This document shows, piece after piece, positions 1-7,103 of a DNA stretch of 64,000 nucleotides. How positions within the stretch are numbered: the stretch's first letter is position 1; every line of letters starts with the position of its first letter. The notes under the pieces are model-generated. The model did no database searches, was not told the origin of the DNA, and worked only from the letters and a program-made list of their open reading frames with translations. This DNA comes from Chthoniobacter flavus Ellin428. GTDB lineage: Bacteria > Verrucomicrobiota > Verrucomicrobiia > Chthoniobacterales > Chthoniobacteraceae. The position numbers and the translations under genes are program-made. Location: NCBI RefSeq assembly GCF_000173075.1, contig NZ_ABVL01000023.1, positions 1 to 64,000 on the forward strand, in the 5' to 3' direction.

Positions 1-297
1 ATTCAATTCGAGACCGGCAACGGCACCGCCGGCAAGGACGCCCATACCGCGGCCAATGCCTTCCCGTTGGATCAATGGGTGCACGTCGCCGTGGGGGTCG
101 ATCGGGCGCGTGGCACGGCGCTCATTTACGTGAATGGCAAGGACGTGACGCGCGGACAATACCATCCGCCCCGACTTCAAGACCGCGGGGACGAGGGAGG
201 CGGGGTCCAACTCCCATTCTTCCTATCCCTCCTATCCTTCGGCGGTCACAGACCGCCGCTACGGCGCCCGCCTTACTTTCCGTGCTTCTTCGCGTAG
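1..297 (+). CDS. LamG/concanavalin-like domain protein, 3' end only, probable frameshift
   Basis: The gene enters from the left edge of the window. The visible part reads as the end of a laminin-G/concanavalin-like lectin domain, with a WVHVAVGVDRARGTALIYVNGKDVT-like stretch containing the typical 'W.HVA......G...YVNG' signature of secreted carbohydrate-binding or adhesion proteins. After 'GKDVTRG' (about base 153) the match to the fold stops in this frame but continues in the +2 frame as DNTIRPDFKTAG. Removing one G from the GG at 154-155 joins the two halves, so a one-base insertion is likely. Neither frame then ends at a convincing LamG terminus; both run into an intergenic repeat, and the original frame stops at 295-297, overlapping the end of the convergent esterase gene. 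The true C-terminus is therefore unresolved. Confidence 0.5.
   Translation: MQFETGNGTAGKDAHTAANAFPLDQWVHVAVGVDRARGTALIYVNGKDVTRGQYHPPRLQDRGDEGGGVQLPFFLSLLSFGGHRPPLRRPPYFPCFFA
213..257. repeat. nonamer-periodic pyrimidine repeat plus small hairpin
   Basis: Three 9-base units, CCCATTCTT, CCTATCCCT and CCTATCCTT, follow each other at 213-239. They are followed by a perfect 7-bp hairpin (GGCGGTC, ACA, GACCGCC) at 241-257. The element lies between the convergent LamG and esterase genes. Similar 9-base-period arrays occur at 38266-38349 and 49971-50022. Confidence 0.6.
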
Positions 298-1292
298 GCG
301 GCGACGTCCTTGGCGGCCTTCGTTTCCGTGCCGGGCGCATCGAGGAAGCCGAGGTCGCGGACCCAATCGATGAATCGATCCTGCCACGTACCGAAGGGAA
401 TGCCGTTGCGGGAACTGATTGCGCCACCGTGTCCGCCGCGGCCGTAGATGTGCATCTCGAGATCCGGCACGCCGGCCTTGAGCATGGCGGTGAAATATTC
501 GGTCGCCCACACGGCGTGCACCTGGTCGCCCGAACCGGCACAAGTGATGAAGCTCGGCGGCACGTTGGCCGGGATCGAGGTATCGGGCGCCTTGGCGAAA
601 GGCGACGGGCCCGGATAAATCAGGCCCACGAAATCCGGGCGCGGTGAGACCTTCGCCAGCGGATCGGAGGCGCCGCTATTTTTCTTCGCGAAGTCATCGA
701 AGAAGAGCGCGGCGGGCGCGGAAAGTTCGCCGCCGGCGGAGAAACCGATGATGCCGATTTTCGCGGGGTCGATCTTCCACTCCGCGGCATGGCTGCGCAC
801 GAGGCGGATCGCTTGAAAGGCGTCGTTCACCGCGTCGACCGTGGGCTCGTAGCCGTCGATGCGGAGGCGATTGCGCAAGACGATGGTCGCCACACCGTAG
901 CGGCCGAGGAACGGCACGACGTCGTAGCCTTCGGGCCCGACCCAGAGGATCTTGTGTCCGCCACCCGGCGCGACGATCACCGCCGCGCCCGTGGCCGGCG
1001 CATCACTGGGCGCCAGGTGCACCTCGATGCTGGGGTTGTGAATGTTGATCGTGTTGAGCAGCTTGTCCGTGCTCTTGCCGCTGGTGTTGTAGTGCTCGGC
1101 TTCGTGGATGCGCGCGTGGTTGAGCAGCGGGGAATCGGGCGGATAAAGCGAGAGCACAATGCCGCCGGGCAACGCGGGCGCCGGGATGAACGGGCCATCG
1201 GCAGGCTTGCGCTCCGGCGGCTGGGACACTTTTTCCTGGGCCAGGCAGAGGGAGCTGAATGCCAGAAAGAGGATGGGGAGAAGTCGTTTCAT
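273..1292 (-). CDS. secreted alpha/beta-hydrolase, xylan-esterase/BD-FAE-like
   Basis: This is a 339-residue exported hydrolase. The chosen start gives a standard signal peptide (MKRLLPILFLAFSSLCLAQ); the longer frame upstream (to 1436) adds 48 residues of non-signal, basic sequence and was rejected. The alpha/beta-hydrolase fold shows an oxyanion-hole loop APGGGH at about residue 110, the nucleophile elbow GFSAGG at about 183 (Ser nucleophile), and a late RGGHG with the candidate catalytic His. The layout resembles acetyl-xylan/feruloyl esterase-like proteins (COG0657/BD-FAE type), which remove acyl groups from hemicellulose; the actual substrate is not shown by the sequence. It is a single gene, convergent with the LamG fragment and separated by 320 bases from the sensor kinase downstream of the two-component operon. 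Confidence 0.8.
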   Translation of the reverse strand: MKRLLPILFLAFSSLCLAQEKVSQPPERKPADGPFIPAPALPGGIVLSLYPPDSPLLNHARIHEAEHYNTSGKSTDKLLNTINIHNPSIEVHLAPSDAPATGAAVIVAPGGGHKILWVGPEGYDVVPFLGRYGVATIVLRNRLRIDGYEPTVDAVNDAFQAIRLVRSHAAEWKIDPAKIGIIGFSAGGELSAPAALFFDDFAKKNSGASDPLAKVSPRPDFVGLIYPGPSPFAKAPDTSIPANVPPSFITCAGSGDQVHAVWATEYFTAMLKAGVPDLEMHIYGRGGHGGAISSRNGIPFGTWQDRFIDWVRDLGFLDAPGTETKAAKDVAAYAKKHGK

Positions 1293-1435
1293 TTTGGGAA
1301 GAGGCAGCCTTTCAGGAATCTTTGACCGGGATTGGTGGGGCGTTCTTAGCCGGTCTCTAACGGCGCCGTCCTCGCCGTCGATTGCCAGGCTAGCGAAATT
1401 GACGAGATTGCGGTCGCGCTTTCGATTGCCTCTCA

Positions 1436-1543
1436 CTGGGAGGGGCGACTTTCCAGAAAAGACCCTGCGTCGCGGAGCGACGCCCCAAAGATGGCGCTAC
1501 GCGCGTTTACGTCGGGCGGCGACTGGAAAGTCGCCACTCCCAG
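1436..1543. repeat. long imperfect inverted repeat
   Basis: The gap 1293-1612 between the esterase start and the sensor-kinase end holds no gene. It contains a 21-bp arm at 1436-1456 (CTGGGAGGGGCGACTTTCCA...) and its reverse complement at 1523-1543 with one mismatch. The 66-base spacer includes a smaller GCGTCGCGGAGCGACGC hairpin. It could act as a terminator-like or mobile palindromic repeat; no terminal T-run follows. Confidence 0.6.
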
Positions 1544-1612
1544 AGCCCGCCATCGCGCATCCTTTGCGCACTCGCTCTCCGACGCCGGGACGGCGCCGCT
1601 ACAGCCAGGTGA

Positions 1613-3343
1613 CTACGTCTTCGACGCCATCCAATTCTTCCCCACGGCCTGGGGCTGCGCCTTGCGCAGTTCGAATTCCACCTGCAAACCGCTGGGCTTC
1701 ACGTTGCGCACGGCGACGGTGCCGCCGCAGGCTTCCACGCAGCTCTTCACGATGGCCAGGCCGAGGCCGGTGCCGCCGGTCTCGCGCGTGCGGGCGGATT
1801 CCGGGCGGAAGAATGGATCGAAGAGGCGATGGAGCGCTTCCTCCGGAACGCCCGGCCCGCAATCGGTCACCATCAGCGAAATGCGTTCCCCACGATCGCG
1901 CGCCGAAACGGTGATCGGTCCGGAAGGCCGGCCATCGCTCTGCACGGTGGGACGATACGAATAATTTTCGCCGCCCGCGTGCGTCGGCGCGGCATAGCGC
2001 AGGGCATTGCGAATGACATTCCCCAAAGCGCGCGCGAGCAGATCGGGTTCGGCCATCACCGAGAGCGTGCCGGGCACATCCACAATGACACCACCATGCT
2101 CCTTCGCCTCACGGGCGACCACGCGGCCGGTCATCTCGGCCAGCGGCACGGGCTTCAATTCCACATTCTTCCCGCCCACGCCGGCCTTGGAAAAGGAGAG
2201 CAGCTCATGAACGAGCTCGGACATGTGGCGCAGCTCTTCGCGCACGTCCTCGACATAGTCGCGCTGTTTGTGATCGGCCCGCTGCTCGAGAATGCTTAGC
2301 GCCATTTCCATGCGGGCCAGCGGCGAGCAGAGTTCGTGGGCGATATCGCCGAGGAAACGTTTCTGGCCGGTGAAGAATTCGCGCAGGCGTGCCGACATGT
2401 GATTGAGCGCCCCGCCGAGCCGGCCGATTTCATCCGCGCGATTTGCCTCCACATGCGTCTCGAAACGGCCTTGCGCGATGGATTCCGCCGCACCCGTCAT
2501 CTGCCGCAAGGCGCGAGTGATACCGCGGACCAGCGGCGCCCACATGAGTACGGAAAGGATGAGCACCGCACCGCCGCCGATGAGCCACGGACGATAATCG
2601 AAGAGCAGGCCGCCCCCGCGCAGATCATCGGTCGACAGAACGAGCGTGGTCGGCGCCGGCGGACGCGTCTGGCGATCGAGCACGGGCATGCGAATGAGGA
2701 CCCAAAACAGGCTCGGCGAATTCGTGTGGACCATCATCTTGGGAAAACCTCCCTGCACCGCCGGTGGCGGGGAATCATCGCCACCTTCGTGAGGCGGAGG
2801 CGGATCCGGGCGGGGAGGCGGCGGACCGTGACGCGGACCATTCGAGGGCGGACGACCTTCCCGATTGAAATCATCCGGCGGCGGGCGTCCGGAAGGATCG
2901 TCCTCCGGGGGTGGACGGCCCTCCGGGCCGATGGGGCGACGGGCCGGCGGCGGGCCGGGCTTGCTTCTCTGGACCGGCTGCAATTCCAGCAACCGCGCCC
3001 GCACCTCGGCCGGTAGCGTCATGCCGGTGGTCAATGCGCCGCCATCGTTACGGAAGAGCCCCATCTGCAGGTGATAAGCCGCACTCGTGCTCTGGATGCT
3101 CTGCTCCCATTTTGGCTGGGCTTCCTCATTGAGCTGTCGCGACAGCACCAGGGCCATGGATTGCAGGCGGTCATTCACCGGCCCGGCGAGCAGCGAATCC
3201 AGCCCGAGCTTGAGCTGCCCACGCGCGAAGATCACCGCGGCGGCGACGATGAACCCGAGGTTCAGCGCAAACCACAGCAGGATTTTCAGCGACAGCGGGA
3301 AGCGGAATCCCGGCAGGCTGGCGGCCTTAGTAGGAGTCGGCAT
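1613..3343 (-). CDS. sensor histidine kinase, CpxA/EnvZ type
   Basis: This 576-residue membrane sensor kinase is the partner of the response regulator just upstream, which it overlaps by 17 bases. Order of parts: TM1 at about 20-42, an extracytoplasmic region, TM2 at about 250-272, HAMP at about 275-327, a dimerisation/phosphoacceptor domain with the H-box DIAHELCSPLARME (phosphorylated His about 336), then an HATPase domain with N-box NVIRNALRYA, G1 DCGPGVPE and G2 GGTGLGLAIV. The DIAHE.SPL form of the H-box resembles CpxA/RstB. The periplasmic part carries a very proline-rich stretch (about residues 130-196, repeated 'GRPPP' motifs), unusual for a folded sensor and perhaps an extended or wall-probing segment. 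The stimulus cannot be told from sequence. Confidence 0.9.
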   Translation of the reverse strand: MPTPTKAASLPGFRFPLSLKILLWFALNLGFIVAAAVIFARGQLKLGLDSLLAGPVNDRLQSMALVLSRQLNEEAQPKWEQSIQSTSAAYHLQMGLFRNDGGALTTGMTLPAEVRARLLELQPVQRSKPGPPPARRPIGPEGRPPPEDDPSGRPPPDDFNREGRPPSNGPRHGPPPPRPDPPPPHEGGDDSPPPAVQGGFPKMMVHTNSPSLFWVLIRMPVLDRQTRPPAPTTLVLSTDDLRGGGLLFDYRPWLIGGGAVLILSVLMWAPLVRGITRALRQMTGAAESIAQGRFETHVEANRADEIGRLGGALNHMSARLREFFTGQKRFLGDIAHELCSPLARMEMALSILEQRADHKQRDYVEDVREELRHMSELVHELLSFSKAGVGGKNVELKPVPLAEMTGRVVAREAKEHGGVIVDVPGTLSVMAEPDLLARALGNVIRNALRYAAPTHAGGENYSYRPTVQSDGRPSGPITVSARDRGERISLMVTDCGPGVPEEALHRLFDPFFRPESARTRETGGTGLGLAIVKSCVEACGGTVAVRNVKPSGLQVEFELRKAQPQAVGKNWMASKT

Positions 3344-4061
3344 CAGGATCGATCAGCATGTAACCCGCGGCGCGCACGGTGCGAATGAAGTGCGGCGTCT
3401 TTGGGTCGTCACCGAGCTTCTTGCGCAGGGCGGAAATGTGGACGTCGATGGAGCGGTCGAAGACTTCGTATTCGCGCTCGCGGATTTCCTCGAGGAGATG
3501 GTCGCGCGTCTTCACCCGGCCCTTGGCGCGAGCCAGGGAGAGCAGCAACTCGAACTCCACCGGCGTAAGCAGGAGGGCCTGGTCGCCGAGCGCAGCGGTG
3601 CGGGAGCCGGGATTGATGCGCAGCCGGTCGATCACGATCTCGGCCTCAGTCTCCTTGTCGGTCGTGGCGGGCGTACGGACACTGCGGCGGGTGACGGCGC
3701 GCAGGCGGGCGAGCAGTTCGCGGGTGGAAAAGGTCTTCGGCAGGTAATCGTCCGCGCCGATCTCGAGGCCGACGATGCGGTCCGCTTCATCGCCACGCGC
3801 GGTGAGCATGAGCACGGGGACATCGCTGGTCCGGCGGATGCGCTTGAGCACTTCGAAGCCATCGAGCCCCGGCAGCATCAGGTCCAGGATCACCGCGTGC
3901 CACGCCTCGGCCGTCGCGCGCTCCACCCCCTCGGGACCGGTATGCACCGTTGCAACGTCATAGCCCAGCGGGTCGAGGTAGTCGGCGATGAGCCGGCAGA
4001 GCTTGCGGTCGTCATCGATGACGAGCAGGCGAGGGCGGGTTGCGGACGGGGAGGAGTTCAT
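3327..4061 (-). CDS. OmpR-family response regulator
   Basis: A 244-residue two-component regulator. The N-terminal receiver has the acidic pocket VIDDD (15-19), the phosphoacceptor Asp60 in ILDLMLPGLDG, the conserved Thr in LMLTARG and Lys in DDYLPKTF (K-T replaces the common K-P). The C-terminal winged helix matches OmpR/PhoB DNA-binding domains (LTPVEFELL, RSIDVHISALRKKLGDD, IRTVRAAGYM). Together with the downstream overlapping kinase it forms a CpxR/CpxA- or RstA/RstB-like pair transcribed leftward. The divergent neighbour at 4217 is a small exported protein that could be a target, but that is inference from position only. Confidence 0.92.
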   Translation of the reverse strand: MNSSPSATRPRLLVIDDDRKLCRLIADYLDPLGYDVATVHTGPEGVERATAEAWHAVILDLMLPGLDGFEVLKRIRRTSDVPVLMLTARGDEADRIVGLEIGADDYLPKTFSTRELLARLRAVTRRSVRTPATTDKETEAEIVIDRLRINPGSRTAALGDQALLLTPVEFELLLSLARAKGRVKTRDHLLEEIREREYEVFDRSIDVHISALRKKLGDDPKTPHFIRTVRAAGYMLIDPDADSY

Positions 4062-4216
4062 GAGCGGACTGGGGGCAAAGGTTAGCTGGTCGCGTGGGCG
4101 GCGTGGGGAGATTTACACTTCCTTAACAAAATATCGATTTCACAAACACACGGACTTAACGAGAGTAGAGTCGAATCGCTGTCATCCCGGAGAAAACATC
4201 AACCCACCTCCTAATT
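4062..4216. promoter_or_regulatory. divergent promoter region of the two-component operon
   Basis: This 155-base AT-rich spacer separates the regulator gene (leftward) from the small secreted-protein gene (rightward), so it should hold both promoters. A direct CTTAAC repeat at 4122-4127 and 4155-4160, 33 bases (about three helical turns) apart, is a candidate OmpR-type binding site. No clear -35/-10 pair was identified. Confidence 0.35.
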
Positions 4217-4711
4217 ATGATGAAAATGCGCTCCCTCGTTTCGCTCATGGCCCTGGCGTGCACCGTCTTCGCGCTGACCGCTCGCGCGGATGAGCTATCC
4301 GACCCTCAAGTCCCGAACATTCCGCAGGAGGTCAAACTCACTCCGGAAATGCAGGCGACGCTGGCCCAATTGCTCAAAACCTTGGGCACCAACCAGGCTG
4401 GCAACCCGGCGCCGGCCGGCACGGCGCCGAACGGCAATGTGGACCCCGCCAAGGTGGCGCCGATGATCTCGCAGTTGCTGAAGATGCTGAATAGCGACAA
4501 CAGCGACCAGAACGACGACCCCAAGCCGGCTCCCCATTCCGAGCAAGCTCCGACCCCGTCGAACGGCCAGAAATCCCAGCAAACAACCGGGTCCACCGGC
4601 CTGCAAACGACCTCCCTCCACAGCGGAGGCTTGGTGACCGGGACCCTCGGCGGCACCCCACGCCTGACCAGGGAGCAGTGGCGGGCACTCTTTCCCATCC
4701 CGCACAACTAG
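4217..4711 (+). CDS. small secreted protein, unknown function
   Basis: A 164-residue protein that begins with a clear signal peptide (MMKMRSLVSLMALACTVFALTARA) and continues as a low-complexity, Pro/Gln/Asn/Thr-rich mature chain without recognisable domains. The first half has a helix-forming segment (LTPEMQATLAQLLKTLG and APMISQLLKMLNSDN, similar to each other), followed by a disordered linker. A start three residues later (MRSLV...) is equally possible. It is divergently placed from the two-component system, which suggests, but does not show, a periplasmic or envelope role linked to that sensor. I do not recognise the family. Confidence 0.65.
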   Translation: MMKMRSLVSLMALACTVFALTARADELSDPQVPNIPQEVKLTPEMQATLAQLLKTLGTNQAGNPAPAGTAPNGNVDPAKVAPMISQLLKMLNSDNSDQNDDPKPAPHSEQAPTPSNGQKSQQTTGSTGLQTTSLHSGGLVTGTLGGTPRLTREQWRALFPIPHN

Positions 4712-4942
4712 AGGGAGATACAACCCGATCGTGGGATTGGTTTTTCCGGTGCGCGTCCGTATTCCAGGAGTTTTGGCTAAACAACCGGCGGCCTCCAATT
4801 TGCCGCAGCCGTCCGGCAGTCAGCCTAACCTCACTGGCTGGTCGGGGCGTCGCCTGACTAATCCTTGTAAGATTCGCCTTGCCCGGCAGCAATTCCTTCT
4901 GTAGATGCAATGCTCGGGTGAGCGGCGCATAGCCGAGCGCCT

Positions 4943-5011
4943 CATCGTCGAATGCGCTTCGCAAGCGCGACGATGCCGGAGCCTCGGTTCGCGGATTTTT
5001 CCGTCGAACCG
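4943..5011 (+). promoter_or_regulatory. two tandem hairpins in the infC leader
   Basis: The 379-base gap 4712-5090 upstream of infC has no convincing gene but holds two strong stem-loops. The first is at 4943-4975: CATCGTCG pairs with CGACGATG, with an inner CGCTT/AAGCG stem and an AATG bulge. The second is at 4985-5011: CGGTTCG pairs with CGAACCG, with an inner CGG/CCG and an ATTTTT loop. They end about 80 bases before the proposed start codon. A structured leader fits autoregulated infC mRNAs in other bacteria, but the elements match no RNA family I can name. Confidence 0.45.
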
Positions 5012-5090
5012 CCAAGTCTACTGCGAAAATCGAAGTCCAAAATCCCGCGCGTGCACCCGCTCCCCGCCCGTTCGGAAAGAGTGTCTCCCT

Positions 5091-5693
5091 ATTCAAATCC
5101 AAAATCGTGTTAATGGTCGAATCCGCGCCCGTGAGGTGCGTGTGATTCTCGCTGCCACCGGTCAGCAGCTCGGCGTCATGAAGCTTTCAGACGCCATTCG
5201 CAAGGCTCAGGAAATGGGGCTCGATCTCGTCGAGGTCGCCGCCAGTGCCAATCCCCCCGTCTGTCGCATTGTCGACTTCGGTAAATTCAAGTACGAGGCA
5301 GCCAAGCACGAGAAGGAGAAGAGGAACGTCTCGAGCAAGCTCAAGGAAATCAAGTTCCGCGTGAACATCGACGAGCACGATTACGAGACGAAGATGCGGC
5401 ACGCCGAAGAGTTCCTCGACAAGGGCAACAAGGTGCGCGTGCAGTTGCAGTTCCGTGGTCGCGAAATGGCCCACCAGGAACTCGGCATGCAGCTCATGGC
5501 CCGGGTGAAAACGGATCTCGTCACCATGGCTCACGTGGAGATGGAGCCCAAGCTCCTCGGCAAGAGCGTCACCATGACTCTCGCCCCGTTGCCGCAGAAC
5601 AAGCGGAAACGGAACTTCTCGACCGATGGCGACCTCCCGCCGCTGGAGGACGGGGACGAGGATGAGGAAGCAGCAGCAGAAGAAGAAGCATAA
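5091..5693 (+). CDS. infC: translation initiation factor IF-3
   Basis: IF-3 binds the 30S subunit, prevents premature 50S joining and checks start-codon pairing. The N-domain starts NRVNGRIRAREVRVI and contains LSDAIRKAQEMGLDLVEVA and CRIVDFGKFKYE; the C-domain has KEIKFRVNIDEHDYETK and VRVQLQFRGREMAH. A 25-residue acidic tail (DGDEDEEAAAEEEA) follows, longer than in E. coli. An ATG at 4905 is in frame but its 62 extra residues look non-coding. There is no ATG or GTG near the family N-terminus; ATT at 5091 lies about 10 bases after GGAAAG (5073-5078) and is chosen, giving 200 aa. AUU is the known autoregulatory start of E. coli infC. Unusually, rpmI and rplT do not follow; a terminator does. 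Confidence 0.9.
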   Translation: MQIQNRVNGRIRAREVRVILAATGQQLGVMKLSDAIRKAQEMGLDLVEVAASANPPVCRIVDFGKFKYEAAKHEKEKRNVSSKLKEIKFRVNIDEHDYETKMRHAEEFLDKGNKVRVQLQFRGREMAHQELGMQLMARVKTDLVTMAHVEMEPKLLGKSVTMTLAPLPQNKRKRNFSTDGDLPPLEDGDEDEEAAAEEEA

Positions 5694-5724
5694 CCCTTTT
5701 TGAGCCTGACCAAGGCTATCAACT

Positions 5725-5765
5725 CGGACGGACACGCCCCCGCGCGTCCGTCCGTTTGCTTTTTA
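5725..5765 (+). terminator. rho-independent terminator of infC
   Basis: CGGACGGAC at 5725-5733 pairs perfectly with GTCCGTCCG at 5746-5754, followed by TTTGCTTTTT. It lies 30 bases after the infC stop and its tail overlaps the stop codon of the convergent glycosyltransferase gene, so it marks infC as monocistronic at its 3' end. Confidence 0.88.
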
Positions 5766-7027
5766 GGAAACAGACGGTGCGGTTGAGGGCGCGCTCTCGC
5801 CGGTTTCGCCGGAGGCGTCATCCAGTTGCCCATTTTGGGGCGCGGCGCCAATTCCGAATTCCCGACGGTTCAAGATGACGAACGCGACGAAGACCACCCA
5901 TGGCAGGAGGAGCGGTGGTCCCCAGACGGGGAAGAATCGCTCGAGGCCGATGCCTTTTTGCCACGGCATGCCATTGGAGATCGAGTTGTAGAAGACGAAG
6001 AGTGCGACCGAGCCCGCAGCCGTGAACGCCAGGAACCAGCGTGCGGAGTAGTAGATCAGGAACGGGCTGACCCAGACGAGATACTGGACGCCGAACCCGG
6101 GTGCGAAGGTGAAGAACAGCGCCCAGACAACGGCCATCGTGGCCAGCAAGTCCGCCGCGCTGCCCTTGCGCCGCCGCCACGCGACCACCAGCGTCCCGAC
6201 GATGATGAGCAGCTTGAGCGCCTGCACGACCCAGGTTTCGGCCGGGGTGAGCGCTTCATGGAGACGATGCCTGCGAACGCCGGGATGCCGGTCATATTCA
6301 ACAAATAGGTGATGCCCCACCAACCCCAGATGCTGTTGTAAACCAGAACGTGGCGGGCAAAGACTCCGGGGATCGCCAGCAGCGGCGCGCTCCAGCAAAG
6401 GAGCAGCGTCAGCACATTGGCCACGACAAAGGTTACCGCTCTTTCCTTGCTGCGATGCCACCAGAAGAAAAAGAGCACCGGGCTCATGATGAGCGGGATG
6501 ATCTTTACCTGGCAGGCCACGGCCAGCAATACGCCGGCGAGCAAGGCACGGCCGTGGATGCAGGCCAGCACGGTAAGCACCAACCCGAGTGGGATCAGCG
6601 GGTCGAAGTTGCCGTGATAGCCGGAGACCATGAACGAGATCGGGCTGGCCGCGAGCACAGCGATCGCCCACCACGGCGGACGTCCCGTGCGTCGACGAAC
6701 CCAGAGCAGCCCGAGCACGACGATGAAGTCCGCGATAATCCCCGGCAGGCGTTGATAGAACGCAAAGCGCTGGCCGCTGGCTCGCGTGGTGTTGCTGCCG
6801 CCAGCGAGTTCGTAGATGAAGCCGAGGTAGTTTCCGAGAAGCGGCGGGTGATTGAACAGCGGGTCGTGCAGGTAGTTATTCACGACGCCTTCGTGGGCGA
6901 TGTTCTGCGCAAACCGGTAAAAGAAAACCTCGTCCACCGTCCCGTAGGTTGTGGAGGCGCAATACAGCTTTGCCGCCATCGCCAGCAGGGCGATGAGCAG
7001 GACCAGTAATTCAGGCTTCTTCTTCAT
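5763..7027 (-). CDS. GT-C type membrane glycosyltransferase, frameshifted
   Basis: A polytopic membrane protein split over two frames. The first part (from 7027, MKKKPELLVLLIALLAMAAKL) has about seven hydrophobic segments, an early extracytoplasmic acidic loop (TYGTVDEVFFYRFA, DPLFNHPPLLGNYL) and GYHGNFDPLIPLGL, reminiscent of the FD-containing loop of polyprenyl-phosphate-sugar-dependent GT-C transferases. After NMTGIPAFAGIVS the frame is lost, while the other frame continues from EALTPAETWVVQALKLL with three or four more TM segments to the stop at 5763-5765. The break lies near 6255-6265 and needs one added base (or two removed), so it is not a homopolymer expansion. The restored protein would be about 421 aa. 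It is either a decayed gene or a sequence error; the sugar donor and acceptor are unknown. Confidence 0.7.
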
Positions 7028-7103
7028 GGGGCGGCCTTGCTTTAGCAGGCGCCGTGCGAGGACTGGACAGAGAGCACCGAAGAATGCCCCCTTTCGCGAA
7101 CTC

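Noticed and set aside
4905..5090. ATG at 4905 as start of infC
   Set aside because: The 62 extra residues are Cys/Arg/Ser-rich without relation to IF-3 and they cover the two hairpins; the family N-terminus begins at about 5091.
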